Positions 10,261 to 21,589 of a stretch of 64,000 nt of DNA are shown here, in pieces (the first letter of the stretch is position 1; each line of letters starts with the position of its first letter). The notes beneath the pieces were generated by a model. It made no database searches. It saw only the letters and a program-made list of their open reading frames with translations, and was not told the origin of the DNA. The translations under genes were made by a program, and so were the position numbers. The DNA is taken from assembly GCA_958510825.1 (NCBI GenBank), contig OY294049.1, positions 35,926,774 through 35,990,773 on the forward strand. The letters are read 5' to 3'. The stretch comes from Brachypterus glaber. Lineage: Eukaryota; Arthropoda; Insecta; Coleoptera; Kateretidae.

Positions 10261-10813
10261 ATATAAATATATGTAGAGTGCCACATGCCAAAGGATCCAA
10301 TAGCCAATTTTTACGAATTTTTTATTATGTAAAAAAATACAATTTATTTTAGGTACTTTAGCTATTTTTACCCGACTGACAAATTATTTAGGAGCTTGTA
10401 TTTGGTGCTTAGCTCGTTTTGTTTTAGTTAAATAATTTTAATATTATGAATAAATATTAGAATGCATTAAATAAAAATAAATTCAGTCCGATCTGATACA
10501 TTTTTAAAATGTTTGTTTACCATTTGACTCACATTTATGGTAGAAACTCGTAAATTTGGGTGTTAGGGGCAACTTTGGCGAATTTTCGGCAAGGGTTAGA
10601 ATCTTTTGATCATTCTGAATTTTGGCACATAATTTTGTATGCTCAAAAGGAAAAAAAAGATTTTAAGCCCTTTAAATTTTTCACTTGTACAAAAATTACA
10701 GATAATTTTCAACGATTTTTTACGATTTATGGTAACTTTACAAATTTTAGCACCCTTGGAGAAATTTCATCACTCTCAAATTTTTAGAATTTTCTAGTTA
10801 CACCTAAATAAAG
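10261..10813. other. AT-rich hth intron, nothing recognised
   Basis: A 75-codon open frame at 10560-10787 has low-complexity composition and no recognisable motif, so I do not call it a gene. Confidence 0.4.
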
Positions 10814-11211
10814 ATTCTAAGATAATAAAGAAGTATAAGATCCACCCTTAGCGAACGTTCAAGTATTAAATAACGCAAATTTTGATCATTTTGGACCCCC
10901 ACCCCCCCTGTAACGCTATTTTCCTATACCATTAACATGGGCGTAACACTCAAAAATTAGTTAATAGTTTTGATTTTTTTATCAATTGTAGCTATTCTCT
11001 ATAACCATAAAACATTCTAAGATAATAAAGAAGTATAAGATCCACCCTTAGCGAACGTTCAAGTATTAAATAACGCAAATTTTGATCATTTTGGACCCCC
11101 ACCCCCTGTAACGCTATTTTCCTATACCATTAACATGGGCGTAACACTCAAAAATTATTTAATAGTTTTGATTTTTTTATCAATTGTAGCTATTCTCTAT
11201 AACCATAAAAC
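10814..11211 (+). repeat. Two-copy tandem repeat of about 200 bp
   Basis: The unit beginning 'attctaagataataaagaag' at 10814 is repeated at 11014 with very few changes (two fewer C in a C run). The core 'ctattttcctataccattaa' also occurs at about 24.79 kb and in reverse at 43.82 kb, so the unit derives from a dispersed repeat. The 'taacgcaaattttgatcatt' portion resembles ends of elements that are common in arthropod genomes. Confidence 0.85.
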
Positions 11212-11667
11212 TTATCAAGCCAATAAAGCTCAAATTACTATCCTGATTAGTAAAAACGTAGCAAGTCGAGATAAGTATACACTCGATATGTAAAAAATTA
11301 AGTAAAGCTGGAGTGACTATACTTTTGCTCCTTTGGGTGCCATTCTTTTCACATGTTTGCGGTATGTTGTATATCTTTTCTCGATTTTCAAATAAATAGA
11401 GAGCAGTAGTTTCGCGTCAGCTGATGTATGTTTGTACATTTGTATTCGTATATTCGGAAACGCGGCCAATCGGCCAACTGAAAACCCAATCATTTCCGGT
11501 GTCGAGCAGTATTAGCGGTAGCGCTATTTTGATGAGTATTGACAGTTTTGCCTACACCGATCCACAAAGCAAAATTTGCCCGAAAGTATAACAAAAGTCT
11601 AAATTTTATTATTATCGGGAAATTATATTGTATCTCAGGACTAATACCATCTGTGTTGTTGTTTCAG

Positions 11668-11726
11668 GTTTATCAATGCAAGGCGGAGAATAGTGCAGCC
11701 TATGATAGACCAATCCAATCGAGCAG
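11668..11726 (+). CDS. hth: homothorax exon: end of TALE homeodomain (helix 3)
   Basis: This 59-base exon lies between an acceptor (ttgtttcag, AG at 11666-11667) and a donor (gtaagc at 11727). It enters in phase 2, with G completing a split Trp codon, and reads FINARRRIVQPMIDQSNRA. Together with the split Trp this is homeodomain helix 3, with Trp48, Asn51 and Arg53 in place and Ile at position 50 as in TALE proteins. The tail IVQPMIDQSNRA is diagnostic for the Meis/Homothorax family. Hth binds DNA with Extradenticle and brings it into the nucleus; it acts in leg, eye, antenna and segment patterning. The earlier exons are not in the window. The other frame is open across this exon but is a shadow. 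Confidence 0.96.
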
Positions 11727-13615
11727 GTAAGCACCATTATTTATTATAATCTTTAATGATTACACAGGTAAACAAAATTAAACTTGCTTTAGTTGTGAAT
11801 AATTTTGTAAAGATTTTTGACAATTTGAGACTCATCTTTAAACTGTAAATTAGGGCAAAGTATTTTTTATTAACTCTATTTTTGTAGTTTTTGAAATAAT
11901 AGATTTGCTTTTATGGATATTATGGTCTCCAAAATCTATAAAACCATTCAATTCAATTTAAAAATTAAATATAATTATTATTTCAGAAACTAGAACCAAT
12001 ATAATCAAATTATTTGTGGGTCAATATCAAATATGGTTTAATTATTACTAGAAAGGTTTGTACAACATTTTTCATATGAATTTAGTTAAAAATAAGAACA
12101 CACAATAAGATCGCTTCATTTGCATTTATATGGCAAACTGATCTGAAAGACTCTAGTTGCAATCTGATCGTAGAGCAGTGCGTGTCTTAAAATTTGGAAC
12201 TAAGTAAAATATTATCATTCACTAAAAGATCGCATTGGTCAAACATAAGTCGTTATTATATTTATTTATATTTGCAACAATTTTTTGTTGCTTTTTTATT
12301 TATGCTGCGGTTTGCTAAAGGGTTTAAATACATATTACTCTAAGAATGCTTTTTTACTCTTTCATAATAGCGATAAAATTCTAAAGAACCTTTATATTTT
12401 TCATTTTTGTTTAACCATATTTGATAATGACCCTTTTTACATAAAAATCATAAGTTTAATAGTGTTTTACTGTGTTATTAAAAATTTACTATCCCATATC
12501 GAATATTGCTTTAATGGAATGGAATGGAAATCAGTCTTTTTTGTTAGATATGTGTATAAGCGGGCAGAAGATTTTATTGGCTCGCGTGGCCTTCTTCACT
12601 CAACAACGGCTCTTATCTCATTTTTTTAATGAATCGTGATTTCCATTAAAGCTTAACGTTGTTATGCATTTTTATAAAGATATGGGCCGATCCCTTGCCG
12701 GTAATCGAATTGATATGAATTGTAAGTGGAAAGTCTTGTATGATCGGTTATCGTGGCCGTGCCTGTCGTCGTTTTTATTTTTTGGCATTTCGCGAGAAAT
12801 TCCTCGACTCGAATGCCGCACTGCCCGGTTATTAATGGCAGTCGATGTTAAAGTGTTCCTTTGTACGGTATCGATTCCGGGCCTTTCTGTTCCTGCTGGA
12901 GACAGCCGAAGAGAAATGGCGGAAGCCATTGACCCTCACGGACCGATCCATCACGCCGTGCACACAATCGGACTGGATGATGGCTCTCTTCCACCAACTG
13001 GGGGATATTTCGATTACTTTCTCAAATTTTATGGAAACCTGACTCCCTTTTGCCTAACCTACACTAAAACTTTCAAAATTATTAGTTTAAAAAAATCAAT
13101 AATTGGAAAGGGCCAAACTTACAGTAACTGTTGCAAACTGCAATTAATTTTTTGAAAGGTTAAGCACTTTTTTTACTAAAGAATATCTTTGCCAATTTAA
13201 TATGTTTTCTATTAAATCGCTTAGAAGTTATAGCGATATTAGTAAATAGAATTTGTCCACCTATAACAGGTGTGCAAAGTAAATAGGTTAAAACCTCAAT
13301 AACTTTTAACTTCTTCCGGCTAAGTCCACCTGTAATGTTAGTGTAAATATGTCCTGAAGAAGAAAGGCAGAAGAATACTAAAACTTTCTCAAATTTAAAG
13401 CAATATTTGAATAAAGTAATCCTAAAGTTTTTACAAATTGCAACTTAGATTAATTTACTTCAAATAGTTGCATATAAACAGCAATATTTAACATAGGTAT
13501 ATTTATGCCACGTGACTCTAAAAACTTTGGGATTACTGTACGGGACAATTTTGATCTGCATATGCAGTCTTCGGGCAGCGTGTTACACCTCTAACAGTAT
13601 TTTCTCCTCACGCAG
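11727..13615 (+). other. hth: homothorax intron (1889 bp)
   Basis: The donor is gtaagc and the acceptor is 'ttttctcctcacgcag'. The two exons join in phase 1 through a split Gly codon. Most of the intron is AT-rich, apart from the island at 12660-13030. Confidence 0.9.
12660..13030 (+). promoter_or_regulatory. GC-balanced island inside the last coding intron, possible regulatory element
   Basis: About 370 bases differ sharply in composition from the surrounding AT-rich intron and have no copy elsewhere in the window. Both strands are open for 85-160 codons here, which is more likely a by-product of low stop density than coding sequence. No Hth-like or domain-like peptide is visible. Motifs such as 'taatcgaattgatatgaat' contain homeodomain-type cores. 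An unannotated exon is the alternative. Confidence 0.35.
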
Positions 13616-13758
13616 GTCCTAGTGGAGCATATAGTCCCGATGCAGGTATGGGATACATGATGGACGGACAACAAATGATGCACCGGCCGCCAGGAGATCC
13701 CACCTTCCACAATCAGTACGCACATTACCCCGCCGAATACTATGGCCATCACCTGTGA
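13616..13758 (+). CDS. hth: homothorax last coding exon: C-terminus and stop
   Basis: After the AG at 13614-13615 the frame completes a split Gly codon and encodes 46 further residues to TGA (13756-13758). The peptide starts PSGAYSPDAGMGYMMDGQQ, goes on through HRPPGDPTFH, and ends AEYYGHHL. This is the conserved C-terminal region of insect Hth; its MGYMMDGQQ segment corresponds to the GGFVMDGQQ segment of vertebrate Meis, which lies in the C-terminal activation region. The exon is contiguous in frame with 11668-11726, so the last 65 or so residues of the protein are all present. It continues one base past the stop, to 13759, and then meets a strong gtaagt donor. Confidence 0.96.
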
Positions 13759-13759
13759 G

Positions 13760-14138
13760 GTAAGTTTCACTCAATTATTACAATGTCCTTTTAGAGAGTC
13801 TCGGCCTTGGTCTTCACCCAGTCACTTTTATACGACCTATTTTTTTACATACTTTGTCATGGAGCCCCAAATAAGCATATGCTTGTTCTAGGGGCTTTCC
13901 ACTAATTTTGATTTAAAAGTAAAAATTTTCGAGATGTTCCTGCTATTTATAAAAAATCAATCTTCCTCCTTGTCCAAAAAATTACATTGCCATGAATCCA
14001 GGGTCCATAAAAGTTTGCATGTTGACAGATTTGACATTTATATGAAATATAAATGTCAAATGTCAATATGCTCTAATTACTTCACAAAAATCTATCTAAT
14101 GATGATTGGTTGGACTAATATTTATTTTTTTGTTACAG
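13760..14138 (+). other. hth: Intron in the hth 3' UTR, one base after the stop
   Basis: The sequence ctgtgag|gtaagt gives a near-ideal donor directly after TGA. The best acceptor downstream is 'tatttttttgttacag' at 14137-14138, followed by GTCCCCCC. The junction would be so close to the stop that nonsense-mediated decay is not expected. A LINE 3' fragment lies inside (13835-13905). Confidence 0.7.
13835..13905 (-). mobile_element. LINE 3'-end fragment in the hth UTR intron
   Basis: Read on the - strand it gives 'ggaaagcccctagaacaagc', then 'atttggggctccatgacaaag'. This is closely similar to the element end at 41985-42090 and to the usual 3' ends of jockey-like LINEs, which read 'ggggctcc...gactttgta'. 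Confidence 0.65.
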
Positions 14139-14290
14139 GTCCCCCCTCTTGTGTCACAACGACAATGGACATAGAAATATGCAACTCTTAAATGTGATTA
14201 ATCTCTGTACAAAGTGTAAATGTAGTGCCCCAGTGTTTAGTTACGGGAAGGACTTGTACAAAAGTATTAGACTACTCGTGTGCTGACTGC

Positions 14291-14298
14291 TGTAAATA
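14291..14298 (+). promoter_or_regulatory. Pumilio response element in hth 3' UTR
   Basis: TGTAAATA matches the UGUANAUA consensus of Pumilio proteins. It lies about 150 bases into the putative UTR and next to a GC-rich hairpin. Confidence 0.5.
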
Positions 14299-14308
14299 GA
14301 TAGTGGTG

Positions 14309-14342
14309 AGGTGCGGGCAGGCCCCGGAGAGGTGCCCCACCT
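14309..14342 (+). promoter_or_regulatory. GC-rich hairpin in hth 3' UTR
   Basis: AGGTGCGGGCA pairs with TGCCCCACCT with one bulged C, closing a 13-base loop. It stands out in an AT-rich UTR and lies 10 bases after a Pumilio-type site. Function is unknown. Confidence 0.45.
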
Positions 14343-16309
14343 ATAAGTATATACTGCTGCACCGACAGTAAGCAAAGACAACCGCAAAACGTGTGAAGTG
14401 ATGTGGTATCGTAGTTTAGGTTCCTCATCGTTGTGTTACCTAAAATATCCTCGTCCTAGTCCCTTACGGTTCAAAAATAAGTCGGATGGCGAAATGAAAC
14501 TGTCCAAGAATTTTGATAATCCTAAATTTTTTATTACTTTCCAAGTTCCTGGACATTTTTTTTTGCTAAGCGACTTTTTCCTGAACCGTGCTCTCAGAAC
14601 CAGCGAACTTTCTCCTCGATCCGAATCCCAAAAACGATCAGCCACAGCTCCCAGAATCCCTTAGTCCTCAGGAATTCCTCTTCTATTTCAGTGGAGACCC
14701 TTTATATTATAATCTTAACACTTTTTTCATCACAAAGAAACGGCCAGTCTCTTTACTTTTTGTTCTAGGCAAATGCCAATATCATCTTTGACATCATGCT
14801 AGTTTTTCTTTGATAATTTGATTATATTTTTAAATACATCAACTTAAATTTTTATGTTTCATATTTAATTAATTTATTTATTTGTTTGGTATTTAAATCA
14901 CGGATCCATATATTTCTATAGAATACTAAAGAATTGAGGTATCGCAATGTTTACTGATATTAATAACGCTTTTGACTGCACTTGCTTTAAGTGCCTTGTA
15001 CTTTTTGCTCCTTATCGACAATCTTTTAATTATAATAATTTTAAATTTAAAAATTGTGTCAAATTATAAAATTGAATTCATATTAACTACTACCAATGAT
15101 AAAATAAAGAAATTCCTTGATAAACAGTCAACAAGTTCTTCATGCCTTTGTGGTGGAAATAGTGTAAAAATTAAAATGGTTCTCTATATCTCACTACTTC
15201 ACGTTTCTTAAAAAAATTCAAAAAGTACGACGCGTACAAAAAAATAATTCAAAGGTTGTGCTGTTGTAAAATAATAGTTGTTATATCTGTTGTGATTTTT
15301 TTTGCTATTTGAGAAAAGAATAACCAAACTCTCCCTGTCCCAATGACGATATACGATATGATATACGTAATAACTCAACCTAGAAGAAAATTTTTAAACT
15401 AATCGGCGAGAGTACCTAAAAAACTCTACGCTTTTGACTAGGATAATAAATATCAATACACAAGTATACAGAATGTTGCAAAGTCACTCAGGTGGTCCAT
15501 GGCTGAATCCAGGTTATAAAGTACCACTTAATAAAAATAAATATATAATAGATATAAATTATTATTATTACTATCTTTATACTTGTGTTGTTGTTGATTA
15601 ATTGTACTATCTGATAATTTTTGATGTATACCGTGATTATTTTTGTCAAATGTAAAAACTGAATGAGGATCTTAGTCATTTTTGTAAGAACCTTACTTAA
15701 AAATATGTGAAATTTCGTTTTAAACGCACACAATTATGTCGAGATCCAAAAAACTACTTATAGTTCGACCAACGCCATCATTTTATATACATAGATAAGT
15801 TTTTTAAAATTAAACAACCCGGCTCATCTTTAAATTACGACACAACGTTTTAAAGAAAATTTATCGGATATTTTTACTATGATCTTTACAAAAATGACTT
15901 GAATTTCTCATTGTTTCAAATCGATTGGACTGTCCATATGGGGCCTTCTAGGCTTCTTGTTAATGTTATTAAAGGACCATTCACTCGGTATGAACCAAAC
16001 GTATTAATTATTATTAATATTCGGTCGTTCTTGCATATACCTGCATGCGTCTCCCTGGAATACACACGTATACGAGTTTAGTGATGTTTATAGGTTATTA
16101 TTATTATTATGAATTTATTTCGTACACAAAACTGGGCTGAGAGCATGCCGTTTGTGCAACAGCGACCAATCACTTCTATTATTTGTACTTTATGTATTTA
16201 CGTTACCTTTGTTAGGGTGCGGGGACGGACGGGGGTTTTTGTTGTATACTGTATACCATTTACACATAACTCTGAATTATAGTTTTTGATCTTATATACT
16301 CGAGTGACT

Positions 16310-16317
16310 TGTAAATA
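16310..16317 (+). promoter_or_regulatory. Pumilio response element in hth 3' UTR
   Basis: TGTAAATA, a second perfect UGUANAUA match, 98 bases upstream of a third. Confidence 0.5.
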
Positions 16318-16414
16318 TTGTATTAAGTATATATCCATGCCTAAACTGCTCTGTATACCAAGTCTCACCATACCGGTGGGGCTACCCCCCGTTTTCCTCG
16401 GCCCACTCTGTTTT

Positions 16415-16422
16415 TGTACATA
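16415..16422 (+). promoter_or_regulatory. Pumilio response element in hth 3' UTR
   Basis: TGTACATA matches UGUANAUA. It lies about 95 bases before the AATAAA at 16511. Confidence 0.45.
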
Positions 16423-16510
16423 AAATTACCTCCGATGAGAATGTTGGCTGTTCGTTTTAAGTGATTTCCATCATGAATCATTATTCGCCTTATCCAATGT
16501 ATACGAAAAA

Positions 16511-16516
16511 AATAAA
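16511..16516 (+). terminator. hth: Candidate hth polyadenylation signal
   Basis: AATAAA follows a block of moderately GC-rich UTR. It is one of two plausible transcript ends. Confidence 0.35.
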
Positions 16517-17416
16517 TCAATACAGATCAATGAGAGAATATCGTACCTCTTCTGTGTTATGTATAAGAGGAAACTTTATTGTGTTCTTGCTTTTTAATGA
16601 AAGTATATATATATAATTATAAACGATTATGGGACGAGATACCTCTAATAGGACAGGAGCTGGCTCGAAAATACCTATTAAAAGTAGAAAAAATAAACAA
16701 TAAAGCTTTTCTTTTTGAATGGTAAGAAATAATGGCCAGGAAAGCATAGACATTTTTCGACCAGACTTCGCCACTCCTTATTGCTCCGACAAAAAAAATG
16801 GTGGTTTGCAAAATTAGAGTTAAATAAATTATTTGCAAAACGATCTTTAGTTTTTGTTTGTAGGGCGAATACTTTCGGCTCAGCGACTATGTAAAGTTAA
16901 GAAATTTCCTCGACTTCAAATGGCTGGTACGCAAAAAGTGTTGGTTCTATAAAAAAAAGATTAAAACAGAATATATAGAGAATTTAATTAGCTTTAATGT
17001 AGTATACCACTATTTTCATAGGAGAAAAAGCTAGCGAGATATTTTGCAAAAACCAAACTTTTGTACCTAATTTGCATTGGGCGAAGTCGAAGAATTGAGA
17101 TGTCGTTCCTGGCCCCTATATCTAATAATTTCAACAGAAAAACCTTAATGTTGAAGGTTCTCCATCATAAAATTCCAGGCTCTTGGACTATAAACTAATT
17201 TGGTAACGCCGTGTCCTCTGTATAGTGTTTTTTTGAAACGTGAGCATTAAATGCTACATCTTGTGTACTTATATAAACTGTGTTTTTTATCTACACCCTT
17301 TCCCCCATTTTTTATCCATCGCCAACTATTTTTTAACTTTTAACGTTTGGTGCAATATTTCCTTTATTATAATGTAAAAAGTGTATTTATGATAGTAATG
17401 GATAAATGAAACAGTA

Positions 17417-17422
17417 AATAAA
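17417..17422 (+). terminator. hth: Candidate distal hth polyadenylation signal
   Basis: AATAAA lies about 65 bases before the next transposon. If used, the UTR is about 3.3 kb. Confidence 0.35.
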
Positions 17423-17486
17423 ATTTAATTAAAATTATACATCTCATTTTTCAACTTGAATTTTCAATTACCATCTACACTGAATT

Positions 17487-17900
17487 CCCTGGTAGAAAAT
17501 AACGCGTGGACGCCCAACGCCATCCGTATCGGAATTGTGCTTTTGGTACTGAAGTTTTACCTTTCGGTTTTACCATTCGATTGTACATTAGAAATATGTT
17601 TTACCTATGTATAAAAAACACGTGATTCTAACAAATAAGGATGCAATACTGCCCTACTACGCTAGAAAGCAGTAACTCCATTTGTCGCGTAGCAGCGTTT
17701 TCAAAAGGTTACATCAGAGTTTTTCTACAAAACGTCGCTAGGCGATAAATGAAGCTACTACTTTCTAGCGTAGTAGTATATGTCCAAACGTTAGATTACT
17801 AACGCGAAAAAGAAATATTTCAGTAAGAAAAGCACGTATTTATATCATAAATATAACGTTGTTGTAAAAATATATTTTTGGCCAAAATTTTCTACCAGGG
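17487..17900. mobile_element. Miniature element with CCCTGGTAGAAAAT ends
   Basis: It begins CCCTGGTAGAAAATAACG and ends AATTTTCTACCAGGG. Inside there is a strong inverted repeat: 'actacgctagaaagcagtaa' on the left and 'actttctagcgtagtag' on the right. The same ends occur at 58494 and, as a lone right end, near 61974. Confidence 0.8.
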
Positions 17901-19318
17901 TTACCTTACATATAACTAAACATCATCCCTGAATGGTTCAGAGTTTGATTTCTTTAAAGGAAAATTAACCTTTTTAAAATGGAGGGGTTAAATACATAAA
18001 CAAGTACATTAAAAAAAGTTAGTTGCAGACTATAAGAATTAAAAGGTAAGTATATATACTATTATTACATAAGAAGCAAAAATAGAAATAAAAATAAAAA
18101 ATAAAAAAATATATATAATTTCAGAAAAAAAAAATCAGGTTTTGAGCTTAAAATCTATACATACTAAAATTAACACTTTACTTTAATATTTTATTCAAAT
18201 TGCTCACTTTATTACATTATAAATTTATGAATCTATTTAATGTTAATTATCTGACACATTGGTACCTATTTCAAAAGGTCTATGAAAATTAAAACCTATA
18301 AAACTAGATAAAGAATTTCAGGCGTGTACGTACATGATATTATCATTCTGTTATTTTTTTAAATATTTTTTACATAACCATTTGACATAGCTACTTTAGC
18401 GCCATTTGCACAAACGCTTAAACCGTGATTATCCCTTCCTAACTTAATTTAAGTTAAAAATGCTGCTTTCTGATTGGTTGACCATTAATTTAAACCATTA
18501 TTTGTAGTAACTTTCTAACCTATTTTAATAAAAATCGAAATAGGGTAACTTGGTTTAAAACCTTTATTTTCTCTAATATTTATGCAATAACTTTAAAAAA
18601 ATTTTATCTAGATAACTTAAAATTAGTATTAATAAATTCCTTTCTTTTAAAGACATTAGATCAGAGTTCAAAATTTGCAAACAAATACGAAATATATCTT
18701 AACTAAATAGGGTAAAACGGTATTTTTCGTATTTTTTTAACTTTTGAAAGTTACCCTCTTTAATTTTTAAAACGTCAATTGCCGTTGCATGTATATTATG
18801 CACAATGGTGGGAAAGCAAAGCAAAATTAAATTAGGTATAAAGACAAAGAGACGAACTTACGTAAAGAAATCCTTTTATTACCGATTTTGAAACAGGGAG
18901 GAAAGTAAATCACCGGTCGAACATGAAATGCATGCCTTGAATACTTTGGCATTGTTTGTTGCGAAGTAAAATGAAAACTATAAAATAAAAAAATAGTTAC
19001 ATGTAAATCTATTATCTTATCTCAACGAATATTTATTTGACATGTCCGAAATCCACCTGTAATTTTTATGACTTGTAAGCAATTAAATAAAAACATAAAA
19101 TCGTTCAATCAATTAAATTTTAGGTGAAAAGTGATTGTATCTACGATTTTATTTATTTTTTATGTTTTATTTAATATTTTATTGTTTGAATAAATTTAAA
19201 AGTTCAGAAATTCATAATATAGGTGGCGCTGACACATTCATATTTCAAAATCATATTCATACTTATTAAGGGCCTAATCATATTCATACATATTAGGGGC
19301 ATTTTAGGCTAGACAGTG
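17901..19318. other. AT-rich intergenic DNA, nothing recognised
   Basis: I see no gene or clear element boundary in this stretch. Confidence 0.45.
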
Positions 19319-19320
19319 TA

Positions 19321-20286
19321 GGGGAGAGTTGGCCAAGACGGGATAGCTAACGATATTTGGTCTGAAATTCTGTAATTATGCTATTGATGTCCACTATTTT
19401 TAAACTGTAACTTCCCCATTTCTATGTTTAGGTATAGTTATCTTGACGATAACATAGGAAAGTCATATTGAAGAAAAAAACGTAAAGTATCCCGTTTTGC
19501 CCACCTGGTCGGGTAAATGGGATGGTGTTTGAATGTGAATAAAAAAGATACTAAAGAGAGATATATTCATTAAATTTGAAAATGAAACATTGTATTAGTC
19601 TTATATCTATAATAAAAATACAAATTAACATCAACACCGACAAAAATCGTACGAGTATGGCTGACCATCATTCTCTACCCCGGCGTAAGCTTCGTGAGCC
19701 CAAAGTCGACAGTCCTGGCGCATTACCCATCCGTCGTCCCGTCTTCGATTTAGAAAGAGTTCTGTACAATAAATGCAACGTTCGTTGTTGTTCTCTTCTT
19801 CTTCTTCTTCATCTTCTTCTTCTTCTTCTTCTTCTTCTTCTTCTTCTTCTTCTTCTTCTTCTAAACTGCTGTATAGTATCCAGTTTTACCCGACCGCTTA
19901 GTATCCCATTTTGCCAGACTGCACATGTCCAAATGTTTTTCAGAGTTTTCCCCAAAAAAAAAATAGATGACATATTCACAAATGCCACAAAATAAAGTCA
20001 TTTAGTTACAGAATCATAAAAAATACTTACCGTTAATTATATGCTGGTTAAAACTGAAAAATTCTTGCTTAGTCACTAATGAAAACAAATAGTACAACCT
20101 CATTTTTTGAAGTTTTACTTGTCACTCACCACAGATCAAAAATTTATCAAAAGATTCACCTGCTACATTTAAAGAAACCTCATTTATATCGATTAACACT
20201 ACCAGTAGTCAGATGGCGCTGCTTATTTTGAAATATTGGCCGGTATCCCGTTTTATCCGACTACCCCGTTTTGGCCAACTCTCCCC
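19321..20286. mobile_element. TA-target inverted-repeat element (GGGGAGAGTTGGCC family)
   Basis: The ends GGGGAGAGTTGGCCAAGACG and its near-complement at 20264-20286 are flanked by TA on both sides, as in Tc1/mariner-type insertions. The interior repeats short 'atcccgttttgcc' motifs. A long CTT run at about 19796-19860 makes an artificial poly-leucine frame. No transposase remains. Confidence 0.8.
19796..19860. repeat. (CTT)n microsatellite
   Basis: About 20 trinucleotide units with one interruption, inside the TA-target element. Confidence 0.9.
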
Positions 20287-20312
20287 TACTTAATTGCTAA
20301 CCATTTTATATA

Positions 20313-20978
20313 GGGTGTTCCAGAGTCACATGTAGATATTTTAAGGAGTTATTCTACATTCAAAAATATGAAAAACAGTTCCTATAAAGGTTGGTCCGAA
20401 AACTAACCCTAAGGGAGATACGCCCCTTTTAAAGGTACATCTAAAAAGTAGTTTTTATTTAATATCTCTGGATGGGTTCCACTGTAACGAATTTTTTAGA
20501 CATGACTAAACATTGATAAAATGGGATGCGATTACACTTTTTTGCCCCAAACTTTTTATCTGTAGATTTTTTGACATTTTCTCAATAAAATATTATTGTT
20601 TAATTAAAAATACATAAAAAAGGTGCACCTTATGTAACACCGCAGGGCCAACCGTTCTCGAGAAAATTGGAGTTAAAGAGAAAATTTCACGTTCTAGCAT
20701 CCAAAATAGCAACTAAAAAATGATCCATTAAAAATTTTAATACTGCCAGGTGATTCTACAACGAAAACTATAAAAAGAGTTCCCGTACACAAATATCCAA
20801 AAATCTCTTTAAAGGGAGCTACAGCCCCTTAAAAAGTGTTATTCTTTAAGAGGCCGTAGTACTCTTAAAACTAATTTTCGAACCTATATGAGCTTTTTTT
20901 ACAGTTTTTGATGTAGAATTGCACTTATTTAATTTAAAATAACTCCTTAAAATATCTACATGCGACTGTGGAACACCC
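20313..20978. mobile_element. TA-target element with GGGTGTTCC ends
   Basis: Left end GGGTGTTCCAGAGTCACATG and right end 'atgcgactgtggaacaccc' are inverted copies, extending through 'gtagatattttaaggagtta'. TA flanks both sides. It is related to the element at 26858-27533. It is non-coding. Confidence 0.8.
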
Positions 20979-21061
20979 TAACTTAAAATTTTAGAGTAAG
21001 AGTAGAATAGTTATACCTAACTCGGATTTTAAAGTAAACCTAACTGAGATATAACTCAAAA

Positions 21062-21470
21062 TTTTAACATGGTGAAAATATACATAGTGTATTACACAAT
21101 GTGTTCTGGACCTATCAAAATAGTTTTTCAGATTGTCGAGTTGTTTTTAAGGTATGTATTTATACTAATAATATTGTAAAGCAATCGAGCAGCTCCAACG
21201 TTAAAGTATAGTAACCTAAAGCCTGCAGTCTCATATAACAGTGTGACTTCAGACTATTAATTTTATGTGCTTTCAACTGTTAAATACCTTTATTTCCATG
21301 AAAAAGTTTTAAGACACCTTTAACCTGTAGTTTTAAATAAATACATTTAATTAATGTTATACAGTGTTTTTATTATACATTCCAAATGTTATGTTGATGT
21401 TCTGATAAACAAAAAAACATCACTTTTTTTAAGAGACATTTAGCACGTTAGAATTGTTGTGAATTTTATG
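21062..21470 (+). repeat. Direct repeat D1, copy 1 (about 410 bp)
   Basis: It is strongly similar to 22577-22995 in the same orientation. Landmarks are 'acatggtg', 'gtattacacaatgtg', 'aatattgtaaagcaatcgag' and 'tattatacattccaaatgtt'. The pair is 1.5 kb apart, but I see no LTR-type ends, primer site or coding body between them. Confidence 0.8.
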
Positions 21471-21589
21471 TAAATTTCAAATTCCGAAATTTACATAAAC
21501 CAAAAATTTCGAGCTATATCTACTTCTTCATAGATTTTTAAGTACTGGCAAAATAAAAAAAATCCAGCAAATAATTTGATATCGGATAT

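Larger units (their letters stand above)
14139..17430 (+). other. hth: Putative homothorax 3' UTR
   Basis: The region starts at the predicted acceptor and has no coding signal. It is largely free of transposon ends, unlike the DNA on either side. It carries Pumilio-type motifs (14291, 16310 and 16415) and several AATAAA signals (15103, 15445, 16511 and 17417). The true polyadenylation site cannot be chosen by eye: 16511 and 17417 are the best candidates, and a transposon begins at 17487. Open frames within it are short and do not resemble proteins. Confidence 0.55.

Noticed and set aside
1..11667. Further upstream hth exons
   Set aside because: I looked for the preceding homeodomain exon, which should end with codons for QVNN and the first two bases of Trp before a donor site, and did not find it.
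12664..13155. 163-codon open frame in the hth intron
   Set aside because: The opposite strand is equally open, there is no domain or Hth-like peptide, and it is best explained by low stop density in a GC-balanced island. An alternative exon is mentioned only as a possibility.
19576..19995. 139-codon frame with a long leucine run
   Set aside because: The leucines come from a CTT microsatellite inside a transposable element.
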